Of a stretch of 64,000 nucleotides of DNA, positions 1 through 10,633 are shown piece by piece. Position numbers and translations under genes: made by a program. This DNA is from Mytilus galloprovincialis. Lineage: Eukaryota > Mollusca > Bivalvia > Mytilida > Mytilidae. Below the pieces are notes generated by a model, which saw only the letters and a program-made list of their open reading frames with translations, had not been told where the DNA came from and searched no databases. Positions within the stretch are counted from its first letter, which is position 1. Each line of letters begins with the position of its first letter. The stretch is from assembly GCF_965363235.1 (NCBI RefSeq), contig NC_134847.1, positions 60,792,439 through 60,856,438 on the forward strand, given 5' to 3'.

Positions 1-136
1 CAACCCGAGAACGAGATTTCAGCATTAGGAATGGGTTCACCGAGTTCATTTATTACTCGTCCAAACACTTGTGCACCTGGACATGCGCACACTTTACAAC
101 ACGTTGGAACAGGTTCCACAAAATTTGTACTACATA
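1..136 (-). CDS. Partial exon, carboxypeptidase-regulatory-like segment
   Basis: A TTCTTTACAG acceptor precedes an open phase-1 exon that runs off the left edge. It encodes a Cys-rich start (CST... then PTCCKVCACPGAQ), followed by VFGRVINELGEPIPNAEISF. The G-x-V-x(4)-GEPIPNAxISFSG pattern is that of carboxypeptidase regulatory-like (transthyretin-like) beta-sandwich domains, which occur in many extracellular matrix proteins, including CILP-type proteins. Its entry phase matches the donor at 788, so it is probably the next exon after the mucin-like exon. The exact family cannot be fixed from 45 residues. Confidence 0.6.
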
Positions 137-787
137 CTGTAAAGAAGCAAGTAAATTAGATTAAGTATACAGGAACGTTTATATTCAAACATAGTGATTA
201 TCCGTTTGACCGTCAACAAGATCTGAACAAAAATATTTCAAATATAACCATACGTATTTGTTGTTTGAATATAAAAAATACATTAACAAAAGTCGTTTGA
301 TTAATAAGTTCTCACCAACATTGACAAGTGAGTGTTTTCTGTCCTCTTTTATCAGTACTTTTGTGTTCTCACTAATTTGATAGACATTTTTCTATTATTA
401 CCGTAGATGTTCATATACATCGAAAAAAGTCTAGTTTGTCAGATGAAAAATCTGTTTTGTTTCATTTTCTTTAGAATTTTGTGTCCTCACTTAAAAGACG
501 TTTTTTTATTGTTACTGCAGACATTCATTGGCAGATTGTTGACTAACAGATTTGGTTTATTTTACTTCATTGTATTAGTATTCCTATATGTTATTTTTTT
601 CTTTGAAACTGTCTCTTTTCACTTATGAATCCTATGATGTCAATGTCATAGCATTTTTTATTTTATCAGCACATATTGTGTTACATCTAGTTATTTTAGT
701 ATTGTTTGTTTTGTCAATATTGTGATTGATATCATGTCACACAAAGATAGAGCAATACTTTGAAATAACATAAAAAAAACTGTTTAC
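137..787. other. Putative intron between regulatory-like and mucin exons
   Basis: AT-rich sequence with long T runs on the plus strand. I see no splice-bounded exon or recognisable repeat in it. Confidence 0.4.
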
Positions 788-3166
788 CTTTTGGACCAGA
801 CGATGACAGACTTAATGTTGGAAGTGTTGGGGATGGTGTTGGTTGTTCTTTTGAGTAATCTGGGTTTATTGGTGATGGCGTGGGTTTCTTTGGTTTCGGT
901 GTTGTTGGTTCAGGTGTAGACGGTCTAGTAGGTTCAGGAGTAGATGCATTCGTTGGTTCTGGTGTAGATGGCTTGGTTGGTTCGGGTGTAGACTGTCTTG
1001 TTGGTTCTGGTGTTGATGGTCTGGTAGGTTCAGGTGTAGATGAATTGGTTGGTTCAGGTGTAGATGATTTAGTTGGTTCTGGTGTTGATGGTTTTGTTGG
1101 TTCTGGTGTTGATGGTTTTGTTGGTTCTGGTGTAGATGATCTAGTAGGTTCAGGAGTAGATGCATTGGTTGGTTCAGGTGTAGATGGTTTTGTTGGTTCT
1201 GGTGTTGACGGTTTTGTTGGTTCTGGTGTAGATGGTCTAGTCGGTTCAGGAGTAGATGCATTGGTTGGTTCAGGTGTAGATGGTTTTGTTGGTTCTGGTG
1301 TTGATGGTTTTGTTGGTTCTGGTGTAGATGGTCTAGTCGGTTCAGGGGTAGATGCATTCATTGGTTCAAGTGTAGATGGTTTGGTTGGTTCTGGTGTTGA
1401 TGGTCTAGTAGGTTCAGGGGTAGATGCCATCATTGGTACAGGTGTAGATGGTTTGGTTGGTTCTGGTGTTGATGGTTTTGTTGGTTCTGGTGTTGATGGT
1501 TTTGTTGGTTCTGGTGTAGATGGTCTAGTAGGTTCAGGGGTAGATGCATTTGTTGGTTCAGGGGTAGATGGTTTTGTTGGTTCTGGTGTTGATGGTTTTT
1601 TTGGTTCTGGTGTAGATGGTCTAGTAGGTTCAGGAGTAGATGCATTGGTTAGTTCAGGTGTAGATGGTTTTGTTGGTTCAGGTGTTGATGGTTTAGTTGG
1701 TTCTGGTGTTGATGGTTTAGTTGGCTCAGGTGTAGATGGTTTTGTTGGTTCAAGTGTAGATGGTTTAGTTGGTTCAGGTGTTGATGATTTTGTTGGTTCT
1801 GGTGTAGATTGTCTGGTAGGTTCGGGAGTAGATGCATTGGTTGGCTCAGTTGTAGATGGTTTAGTTGGTTCTGGTGTTGATGATATATTTGGTTCTTGCG
1901 TTGATGGTTTTGTTGGTTCTGGTGTTGATGGTTTGGTTGGTTCTGGTGTAGATGGTCTAGTAGGTTCAGGAGTAGATGCCTTGGTTGGTTCAGGTGAAGA
2001 TGGTTTTGTTGGTTCTGGTGTTGATGGTTTAGTAGGTTCAGGAGTAGATACATTGATTGGTTCTGGTGTGGTTTGTTCAGATGTAAATGATTGTGTTTGT
2101 TCTGGTGTTGAAGGTTTTTTTGGTTCTAGCGTGGAGGATTGTGTTGGCAACAGTGTCGATAGTTTAGTGGGTTCTGGTGTGGATTGTTTAGAAGGTTCTG
2201 GAGTAGTTGATTTAATTGGTACTGGTGTGGTTAGTTTTGTTGGTTCTGGTGTGGATTGTTTGGTAGGTTCTGGAGTAGTTGATTTAGTTGGTACTGGTGT
2301 GGTTAGTTTAATTGGTACTGGTGTGGTTAGTTTTGTTGGTTCTGGTGTGGATTGTTTGGTAGGTTCTGGAGTAGTTGATTTAGTTGGTACTTGTGTGGTT
2401 AGTTTTGTTGGTTCTGGTGTGGATTGTTTGGTAGGTTCTGGAGTAGTTGATTTAGTTGTTACTGGTGTTGTTAGTTTTGTTGGTTCTGCTGTGGATTGTA
2501 TTGTAGGTTCTGGAGTAGTTAATTTAGTTGGAACTGGTGTTGTTGGTTTAGTTGGTTCTGGTGTTGATGGTTTTGTAGGTTGTGAAGTTGACAACTTAGT
2601 AGGTTCTGGTGTAGTTAGTTTGGTTGGTTCTGGTGTCGATGGCTTAGTTGGTGCTGCCGTTGATGTTTTAGTTATTTCCTGTGTAGATGATTGGGTTTGT
2701 TCTGGTGTAGATGGTGTGGTTAACTTAGAAGGCTCTGGTGTAGATAGTTTTGTTGGTACTTGTGTAGATGGTTTGGTTGGTTCTGATGTTTTTTGTTTAG
2801 TTATAGGTATTTTTGTTTGTTCACTGGTTAGTTCTGGTGTTGGGGGATTTGTTGGTGGATTTGTTCTCAGTGTTGTTGTTTGAACAGATGACGAAGCTGA
2901 TGTAGAAGGCTTAGTTGGGATTCTCATAGCGGTAGATAGAGTGATCGATTCAGTTGTTGAAACAGATTTTGTAACAGCTTGAGTGGAAATAGTCGTAGAT
3001 TGGCTGGTTGGTACTTGTGTTATCATAGTGGTTGCTAACGTTGTTGAAATAACTGGCTGTGGGGTCTTCGGTTGCATTGTAGTTGGTAATTCCGAAACAG
3101 TTGAAGTTTGAATGGAGGTAGTCGGTTCTTCGGTTGTTACAACTGTTGTATAACTAGTTGTCTTTT
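788..3166 (-). CDS. Mucin-like Pro/Thr/Ser repeat exon (793 codons)
   Basis: One uninterrupted exon of 2,379 bp, from a TTTCTTTAG acceptor at 3167-3168 to an AAAAG/GTAAAC donor at 788/787, phase 1 at both ends. The first 130 residues or so are Thr/Ser-rich without strict repeats. The rest is an octapeptide array, mainly STPEPTKP with variants such as STPEPTNA, STPEPTRP and TTPVPTKS. There is no cysteine and almost no aromatic residue within the array. This composition predicts dense O-glycosylation and an extended, Lys- and Glu-containing mucin rod. Because of the 24-bp period, the opposite strand (880-2883) and a second minus frame are also open; those are shadows. The fit to the ShKT gene upstream is by phase and by the presence of shorter Pro/Thr/Ser linkers after earlier ShKT pairs. 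Confidence 0.8.
880..1670 (-). repeat. Higher-order minisatellite, about 96 bp (4 x 24 bp), within the mucin exon
   Basis: Inside the 24-bp array the units follow a recurring order, ending NA, RP, KP, KP, so that four octapeptides form a 32-residue block repeated several times with small slips. The 1700-2600 part uses a different, looser set of variants (TKQ, TKL, TKS). Confidence 0.75.
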
Positions 3167-3544
3167 CTAAAGAAAAAAAATATATATCTTTATATACATA
3201 TTTGTGTTTAGTGTTAATAAACACCGCATATATCATGTCTAAGTTCGTCTTGTGTTATTTCTTAAGCCCTCTCTGTTCAAATTTAAATCACATGAGTGAA
3301 ATAAACTCATATCTACATTTATTACCAAAACGATATTTAAACATTTTGCAGACAACTCATTTCCATTAATAATTTTCTTTTACCAGAAACTAATATAATA
3401 ATAAAAAAAATCGATACTACAATAAATTATGAGCTGAAGCTTTATAGAAACATCAAGCCCTAACCCTGGAGCCTACATTGAATTATAAGTCATGTACAGT
3501 TCGTACTAACATAATTTGCTGGAAATAAGATCATCAAAGATACT

Positions 3545-3860
3545 ATAACAAATGTGTTCGTCAGACGCGCGTTTTGTCAACAAAAGATGAAACAGTGACG
3601 ATTGCTGAAAAGACCAAAGAGAGATTTCGCCATTGAAGATCACCGAGGACCCAAAGTTATAAAGGTTTTTGGCCAAATACATATGTGGTAATTTATTCAT
3701 GGGTTAAAAAATACTTTGAATTTGAATAAAAATAACATTCTGTAAAAAATAAATTTGTGATTATGACCATATCCATGATTATTCATGTTTACACAAAAGC
3801 TTTGGTTGCTGAGAGGAAATATCGACCAGCAATAGATAAAAAATGTATACACCAGACGCA
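3545..3860 (-). repeat. Decayed fragments of the 355-bp repeat family
   Basis: The cagacgcgcgttttgtc segment with the following agtgacg, and the later caccagacgcacgtttggtg, match the reverse complement of the monomer in the 44.9-47.0 kb array, with many changes. Confidence 0.5.
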
Positions 3861-4571
3861 CGTTTGGTGTATGACTATTTAAGATTAACTAACATCATTC
3901 TGTACCTTCATTCAGGACTGTCATTAAAGATATTTATTATTAAACTGAAACTCAATGAGCATTATTTTGAGACAGATTAGAAACTCAAAAAGCAAACAAA
4001 TCGCCCACCTTGATGTTATGCTCACAACGGACACTTTGCTATTTGCCAAATTTATCCAAATATATATTTATATCAAATATTCATGTGTAATACATTGATT
4101 AATTAAATATTACCAAATATATCCCGTCAACATATTTCAGGTTGATACTATGTGTTCATTATTGAACCATGACTTCTTCGGGGCTAATATTAAATATGTC
4201 AACTTGTCGATGTGAATTGGATACTGACTATTAGTGAAATTTTGTTTGAGTCGATCTTTTTCTCATTAATAAACAGTCAACAAGATATAATTATCTCAGT
4301 ACTTTCTGGTGGTTTTACTATTGACCAGTGGACAAAAGACATTTTAACATGATAATAACGTGCAATCAGTCAGTGTCTAACGTTTTACTTTATAAACAGA
4401 TCGAAAGTGTCTTTTGATATTCAGTTTACATATGCAAGTGAAAACATAAATTAGTTTCATTTTTTTTGGTTTTTCTATATGTCTGTTTCTAGTGCTATAA
4501 TTTTATTTCGTATCAACAAAGTTATTGTATAAATACGAATTAATGGATGGTCTATACTGTATAGCAATTCA

Positions 4572-4727
4572 CAGTGGCAGATCCAAAGGGAGGGGGGGGG
4601 GGGTTCCGGGGGTTTGAACTACCCCTTTTTGGCCGATCAATGCATTTGAATGGGAGCATATAGCTGGAACCCCCCCTTTACTCTGGGTTGGGAACCCCCC
4701 TTTTTAAAATGGCTGGATCCGCGCCTG
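4572..4727. mobile_element. Short terminal-inverted-repeat element (MITE-like), 156 bp
   Basis: The ends CAGTGGCAGATCCAAAG (left) and, read from the right, CAGGCGCGGATCCAGCC form imperfect inverted repeats around a GGATCC-like core. The interior carries runs of G on the left and C on the right that can pair, so the whole sequence folds back. No coding capacity. Confidence 0.6.
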
Positions 4728-4947
4728 ATTCATGTCGTTAAAAGAGATGCTTTCCTTAAACCTAATCAATATTATTTGAAGCAAATAAAATAAGCTTTAA
4801 CTAAACAATGATTTTGACCAATTGATAGAATATGTTTGTTTAATGTAAGTATAATAGTGTAATTACAGTACATGTTTATCGTGTTTGACCTAGTGCTTTT
4901 GCCATTTGATAGGGAATATTCCGATTTTAATTTCCCTTGCAGTTCGG

Positions 4948-4952
<5 letters not shown>

Positions 4953-4985
<33 letters not shown>
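4953..4985. repeat. (TA)n microsatellite
   Basis: Uninterrupted alternating TA. Confidence 0.95.
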
Positions 4986-4987
<2 letters not shown>

Positions 4988-5224
4988 TGTTTGATCCACG
5001 AACAGATGTGTATTAAAAGAAAAGGGGTTGTAGGTTAGTTTTCATCTTCGGGTTTAAAACTCGAGGTGATCCAAAGAAAATAGCGAAAACATGCATTGGC
5101 GCGAATCCAGATAAATTTGATTAAATTGATAAACATATTATTACCTGACGTATAGTACATTATAAAATATAGCTGCTTGGAATTCTAAATGTCGATGAAA
5201 TGAATTTATGTGCGTTAAACGATT

Positions 5225-5440
5225 GAAAATAAACTCATCATAGATACCAGGATTGGAATTTTGTATTTGCGTCAGACGCGCATTTCGTCTACAAAAAAAA
5301 CTCATCAGTGACGCTCGAATAAAGAAAAGGTTAAAAAGGCCAGATAAAGTATGAAGTTTGAAGAGCATTGAGGACCAAAAATTCCTAAAAGTTTTGCTAA
5401 ATCTGCTTAGGTAATATATTCCTGAGGTAGAAAACCCTTA
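5225..5440 (-). repeat. Fragment of the 355-bp repeat family
   Basis: Contains gtcagacgcgcatttcgtct, an actcatcagtgacgct block and the gaggaccaaaaattcc block in the same order as the reverse complement of the array monomer. A short decayed piece follows at about 5645-5685. Confidence 0.65.
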
Positions 5441-5777
5441 GTATTTCTAAAAGTAAAACAATAGAGACAGTAAGTTTAAGCGTCTCTGGTGTTTCATGGA
5501 ACATGCGTTTAGTAGTGTTATTATCAATTTGTGTAATAAAGGATTAAAAGCGTCTCTATTGTTTCCTGAAACACAAGCAAAGGAAAGCACCGAATATGAG
5601 TATCATATTTTTAGTAAATAAACTAAGCAAAGATACAAGGTTTAAAATTTGCACACCAGACGTGCTTTGTTTACAAAAGATTCGTTAGAGGAACTGAAAA
5701 TTAAAAGTTTTTTGGCATATGAAAACAAATTATCTATTGAACTTATGACAATTTTTTAAATCACAAAACTTCTTTTC

Positions 5778-5783
5778 TTTAAT
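5778..5783 (-). promoter_or_regulatory. Candidate polyadenylation signal ATTAAA
   Basis: Minus-strand ATTAAA 33 bp past the stop codon of the glycosyltransferase-like gene. Confidence 0.5.
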
Positions 5784-5815
5784 AAAATCAAATGACAAAA
5801 TGAAACACAACTGTT

Positions 5816-7201
5816 TTAATGACTAATGGCATTGTATATAACATGTTTATCAATATAAACGTAATCATTCATATCCATTAGGATACTGGACATATTTCTG
5901 TTGTACAAACGGTTGAGTATTATATCTAAAATAGTTTCTTCCACGGGATTATAAATAGACGTTACACTTTGATTTAAATTTCCTTTCAACATTTCTCCAT
6001 ATCCAACTGAAGATTGTATCCATGGCAATACTATATCATACGCTGACCTGTCTCGACTGAAAACTAAGAATTTTGACTGTATCTCATCAAAAGTATCCAT
6101 GCAGGTTTCCTCTTCCAAATATTTAATAACGTTCCGTCGGACCTCTTGATTAGTAATTCGTACATTTTCATAGTTCTTAGCAGCTTGGATACCATATTTC
6201 TGTGCAGATTTTACAACATTACTCAAATACACGGGTTGGAAACGAATATAGGGATCCGCCCAAATAACGGTCTTAAATTCCTCAAGTGAAAGTCCTATCA
6301 TCAGTGGCTTTAACGCATAATGAATAGTTAGATTTCCGAATTTTTCAAAAGGAAATGGCCTTATTTCACAGAAGGAACATCTGATTGCAAGATAATTAAT
6401 GTGGTCTTTTGACAATCCAAAATCGTAAATCACTAATCTCTGTATGTCTTGCAAAGGATATATTTTACGTACTACGTTCTTCAAAAATGCTTTCCCCTCG
6501 CTAATGTTTTCATCAGACATGGCAGTGATAATAGCTGGTGATGCCGATTTATTCCGTTGTTTTCCATAATCCGGTTTGTGGGCAGATTTGCCAATTTTAT
6601 GGATGATATACAGGAAACTTTTAACCTCGTTTTGGATCAGTTTTGGTATATGTGTATTGTCCTCTTCGCGCGATTCGTTTTTAGATAATTTAGAATTCAG
6701 TTCCAATTTATTTTTAGTTTTATTTTCGAACAGATTAAGAAAAGGAGAATGGGAAACCCTTACATTTAACACTTTTGTTATTTTGTCTGACATATTACTA
6801 GCGTATCCATGAATAACATTCAAGTTTTCTTCAAATGTTTTATTGGTCACGCTTTGACAGTTAAAATGTTGATTAACTTTCACTTCGTGGTTAGTATTGA
6901 AAAAATGGTTAAACTGGCACTTCCATTTATCTGGAATTTCAAGTTGTCCACATGACTTTTCCGTTCGTTCGTTCACCATGTAAATAAAAAATGTCATTGT
7001 TCCAGTGATTAGGATGAACTGTACAAGACCAAGTATCAAATGTTTTCCTGAACATTTTTTCTTGTCTGGCTTTTCGTCGTTTTCAATGGCATCCTTTTCG
7101 CAGATAGTTTCAATCTCGATATCTTTTTTTGAGCGCCTCCTTCTTCGAATGCACAAAATGCCCTTCCATATTGCAAGTATGGAAAGATACAAACACAGCA
7201 T
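5816..7201 (-). CDS. Glycosyltransferase-like (DUF1647-type) type II membrane protein
   Basis: Intact single-exon frame of 461 residues. The N-terminus is basic (RRRRR near residues 19-23), with a membrane segment at about residues 54-76 (LILGLVQFILITGTM), so a type II Golgi or ER topology is expected. Residues 80-220 form a linker with several N-glycosylation sequons. From about 230 onward the C-terminal domain shows LVIYDFGLS, then RPFPFEKFGNL, a KPLMIGLSLEEFKTVIWADP segment and YIRF. That order (YDxGLS, RxFxF, KPLxIxxxL, WxD, IRF) is the pattern I associate with the invertebrate DUF1647 family, thought to be GT-A-like glycosyltransferases; WAD could stand for the nucleotide-sugar/metal motif. 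An in-frame TGA lies four codons before the ATG, so the start is firm. A TTTTTGCAG at 7236-7244 may be a 5'UTR splice acceptor. It lies on the same strand as the ShKT gene, probably inside one of its introns. Acceptor substrate unknown. Confidence 0.75.
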   Translation of the reverse strand: MLCLYLSILAIWKGILCIRRRRRSKKDIEIETICEKDAIENDEKPDKKKCSGKHLILGLVQFILITGTMTFFIYMVNERTEKSCGQLEIPDKWKCQFNHFFNTNHEVKVNQHFNCQSVTNKTFEENLNVIHGYASNMSDKITKVLNVRVSHSPFLNLFENKTKNKLELNSKLSKNESREEDNTHIPKLIQNEVKSFLYIIHKIGKSAHKPDYGKQRNKSASPAIITAMSDENISEGKAFLKNVVRKIYPLQDIQRLVIYDFGLSKDHINYLAIRCSFCEIRPFPFEKFGNLTIHYALKPLMIGLSLEEFKTVIWADPYIRFQPVYLSNVVKSAQKYGIQAAKNYENVRITNQEVRRNVIKYLEEETCMDTFDEIQSKFLVFSRDRSAYDIVLPWIQSSVGYGEMLKGNLNQSVTSIYNPVEETILDIILNRLYNRNMSSILMDMNDYVYIDKHVIYNAISH

Positions 7202-7446
7202 ATCTCTTTGTCATTTATGTTCTGGATTCGTAGTTCTGCAAAAATATCGAATATTTATTATATAGATGTAAATAAGTGGCCATTCATTCTTCAGTGATGA
7301 ATATTGTTTATTGGTATTAATATAACAATTATTTGTATTATCACAGTACTATGATTTTCTTCTAATTATTATATTTTAAATACTGTGATAACTATATTTT
7401 TTTCTTCTTCATTTTTATCATTATTATATTATTATAAGTACTATCA

Positions 7447-7505
<59 letters not shown>
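7447..7505. repeat. (ATT)n microsatellite
   Basis: About 20 uninterrupted ATT units upstream of the glycosyltransferase-like gene. Confidence 0.95.
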
Positions 7506-7507
<2 letters not shown>

Positions 7508-7723
7508 AAAAATAAATCAGAATAAAAAATCTAGAATATCTTACCATTTTTATTTCAAAGGATGCTCCTATTTCTATCCATGTCACCTGCGACTCCATAC
7601 GTATTCGGTAGAAGTGATACGATTAAGGCCCTAAGGTAACGGATTCCTAGCACATGTACTTCCTCTTTATCAACCCCAAAATGACAAAATTGTTACAACG
7701 AAATATCACGTCTCGATTGAACA

Positions 7724-7725
<2 letters not shown>

Positions 7726-7789
<64 letters not shown>
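7726..7789. repeat. (TA)n microsatellite, with a second short one at 7880-7902
   Basis: About 32 TA units. The short frames overlapping it are artefacts. Confidence 0.95.
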
Positions 7790-7792
<3 letters not shown>

Positions 7793-8408
7793 GGTATATA
7801 ACTCGTTGTAATTTTTATGAATTAATATTTCTTTCGAACGTAACGAAAATAACATAAAGACATTGCACTCAATCAAAACATATATATATATATATATATA
7901 TAAATAAAGACCCTGCAATGTTTTATTTGTATATAGGGATGTATTTGCTGCTAAATTAAAAAAAAACAGCATATTTATTTAAACAAAATGTATGACATAT
8001 AAAAATTACGGGAAAAGACAGCAGATCCATGCACTTGATATGACCATTTAACAATAGAATTTTTTGTTGGAAAAGAATATTCTCTTTTGATTTTTCATAA
8101 AAATACCTGGTAGTTAGTTCATGTTTAGCTTTCTGAAAAATAGCGGGAATTAAAACAATTATCTAAATTTTCTTCCAGATAAATGATTACGAAATAAGCT
8201 TGTAATATATTTTGGAAAATGTTTCCTTTTAATTTATATCTACTGGAAAAGTAATGTAATAATCGATTCAAGTGATTTTCTTTTAAATTTGTCGATCCAG
8301 TCTACAAATATTGTTGAAAACACACTTGTAGACAACTTAAAATTAGATATAAACCTTTTGGGTGTACATTTTTAACATACTTTGAAAATATTAAAATGAA
8401 AATACTAC

Positions 8409-8528
8409 CTGAACAAAGTCCACAGAATTTACGACAGGATGTTTCTGCTATGCATTTATATTCTTCAGCTGTACATAAATTGTTTGGTAGATTGCCGCAC
8501 TTAACGAAATCTTTACACAGCAGCTCAT
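8409..8528 (-). CDS. ShKT exon 8 (type II), with an extra cysteine
   Basis: A 120-bp exon bounded by AATTTCAG and TTCAG/GTAGT, phase 1-1. It encodes ELLCKDFVKC, then LPNNLC, EYKC, ETSC, RKFC and GLC. The six ShKT cysteines are present, but there is a seventh (EYKC), and the first gap is five residues where the other seven domains have six. It is the most divergent of the eight domains and the one next to the mucin exon. The good donor shows that the gene goes on past it. Confidence 0.85.
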
Positions 8529-8807
8529 CTGAAATTAATTTTAATTATTTCATAATTGTAACAGTAGCATGATAAGTCTGTTCAAATGTTCTGAATCTTC
8601 GATCTATTGTAAAAATACAAAAATTTGTTTAATTGAATATTGTATAGCCTAAAATTATATAAGTCTTCCAAAAAGAATAATTGTCATTTCAAAATACTAA
8701 AAGCATTTCCTCCATTTTTCTTTTTCGTTTAAATTGCATTTTTTGTTATATAATCAGTTAAAAACCATTATGATTTATCACTAAAGTTTTCAAATGTGTA
8801 AGCTTAC

Positions 8808-8918
8808 TTGTGCAGTATCCACATCTACGGGCACAGTTGGTCATTGCCCATGTTGCAAAAACCCCATTACAGGCCTCGTCGTCATAGTTTGCACAATCAT
8901 CTCTTGTATCTGTACATG
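8808..8918 (-). CDS. ShKT exon 7 (type I)
   Basis: A 111-bp exon, phase 1-1, encoding CTDTRDDC, then NYDDEAC, FATWAMTNC and ARRCGYC. The six cysteines are spaced as in ShKT domains, C-x6-C-x7-C-x11-C-x3-C-x2-C. Confidence 0.9.
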
Positions 8919-9014
8919 CTGTTTTAATATAAAATATGAGAATATGATAAGTGTAATAAATCATTTGTTTCGATGGATTGATAAACAGATAGATTGGTGT
9001 TAAACGTCCATTGA

Positions 9015-9300
9015 TAAACAAAGGCAACAGTAGTATACCGCTGTTCGAAAGTAATAAATCGATTGCGAGAAAAAAAAACGGGTTACAAACCAAAACCGAG
9101 GGAAACATATCAACTATAATAGGAATGCAACGAAACAACGGAACACTGATGTTCAACAAAAAACAAACAACAATGCAACATACATAGAAACTAACTATTA
9201 GATAACAACTGCCATATTCCTGACTTGGTACAGGACATTTTAAGAAAAAAATAGTGGTCTTGAACCTGGTTATACAGATTATGACGAGAACATGAATGTA
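9015..9300. repeat. Dispersed repeat R3 (agtagtataccgctgtt family)
   Basis: The same ordered blocks (agtagtataccgctgtt, gagggaaac, cctgacttggtac, gacattttaag) recur at 38637-38960 and in part at 54525-54760, with an opposite-orientation copy at 43925-44040. Confidence 0.75.
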
Positions 9301-9683
9301 TGCCGTGTTTTATACTAGTCCTATACATTGAACTGTTCTAACATACTAGTTCTCAATGTTACAGTCCACGGGAAGACATGCCAATCTATACGAAAACATT
9401 ATTATGATCCCGACCAAACTTTCCTTAAATGTCACATGTCAAGTGGAGGAACAGAAATACAAATTTTGATAAAGCCAAGTGTAGCAAATGGTTTCAAAAC
9501 ATGATTGATAAGCTCGAAATCTTAACAACATTGTTTTTTTTATTCTTTTTTTCATACGTTCAAGCAACTCATATAGCACCTGCCTCCAAAGTCATTATAT
9601 GTTTCTAATACATTTTTTTACATTAGTAATTCAATTAACTGCATAAAACAAATTAAAAAAAGAACATTATAATGTATGCCTAC

Positions 9684-9869
9684 CATCACCAGTAGGAAGC
9701 ACTGCTGGCGTTGTGGTATTGAGTTTATTTGGCTCCTCTGTGTGAACTGTTGGTGGTGTAATATGTTTTGTTGTTAACGGTGACGTCATGGTAGCATTTC
9801 CGGTTCCCTGTGTAGTCATTCCATTTGTTGTTGCTACTGTCGACTCTGTTATATTAGCATGGTAAGGCA
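9684..9869 (-). CDS. Pro/Thr/Ser linker exon (62 codons)
   Basis: A 186-bp exon, phase 1-1, acceptor TATTATAG, donor GATG/GTAGGC. It encodes a Thr/Ser/Pro/Asn-rich spacer (PYHANITEST, TGNATMTS, TTPAVLPTGDG) with N-glycosylation sequons NIT and NAT. It sits between ShKT exons 6 and 7 and corresponds to the linker of the third cassette. Confidence 0.8.
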
Positions 9870-10159
9870 CTATAATATAAAAAAGCAATTGCTCATAGAC
9901 ATTACCACTGGTAAATGTTCAATCTTTACTGTCGTAAGATTAAAGCTATAAGATGTTGTTGAATCCTTGCTTTTGTCAAATTTTCATAATGTCTGATTTT
10001 GAATCAATACGCATTCAATTAAGTAAGTTAAATTGTAAGAATAGATATATGTTACAATTTGTGTACCACACAGATAACCTGTAATATTGTGTAGTCTTAT
10101 GTTACATGTATATAGGGTATACCCTATAAAAAGAACTGTCAAGGAGTGAATAGCAAATG

Positions 10160-10330
10160 GACAACATAGATTATTTCTGTGTGAAAAGTAAAATCACAAA
10201 AATACTGAACTCCGAGGAAAATTCAAAAAGGAAAGTCCCTTATCAAATATGGTAAAATCAAAAGCTCAAGGACATCAAACGAATGGATAACAATTGTCAT
10301 ATTCCTCACTTGCTACAGGCATTTTGAATT
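10160..10330 (-). repeat. Dispersed repeat R5, reverse orientation
   Basis: The blocks actccgaggaaaatt, ggaaagtccc, aaatcaaaagctca and acaattgtcatattcct recur at 40310-40450. Plus-orientation copies lie at 52420-52510, 53850-53995, 58715-58860 and 63215-63330. Confidence 0.75.
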
Positions 10331-10510
10331 AATACACATTCAACGAGACATACCTTGCCTCACATTCATTAGAGCTATCCCTCATCAAATTAAGCTCTTT
10401 AAATATACCTCGACAATTATCAGAGTAAATCCTCGTATTTTCAGATATTATACATACCCCCACATTTACATGATTAACCAGAGTTATATCTCGCCTTGGA
10501 TACAACATAC

Positions 10511-10633
10511 CTTCGCATTTATTACAGTATTTTCTACAGTTCATCCTAGACCAGCCTGCATAAAATGAGTCGGTACAAACATTGGCTCCATATTCGTCAC
10601 AATTAGGAAGCTTGTCTACACATGGTGGTGTAT
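10511..10633 (-). CDS. ShKT exon 6 (type II)
   Basis: A 123-bp exon, phase 1-1, acceptor CTGTTTCAG, donor CGAAG/GTATGT. It encodes PPCVDKLPNC, then GANVC, YAGWSRMNC, RKYC and NKC. The YAG-x(2)-R-x-NCR signature is shared with the type II exons at 14272 and 20340. Confidence 0.9.

Noticed and set aside
880..2883. 667-codon plus-strand frame (GVDGLVGS repeats) and minus-strand His/Gln/Asn-rich frames at 866-2053
   Set aside because: They are shadows of the 24-bp minisatellite in the mucin-like exon. They lack splice borders, a signal peptide or any non-repeat sequence, while the chosen frame has good borders and phase.
7654..7972. Frames spanning the TA microsatellites
   Set aside because: The poly-Tyr/Ile stretches come from the TA repeat only.
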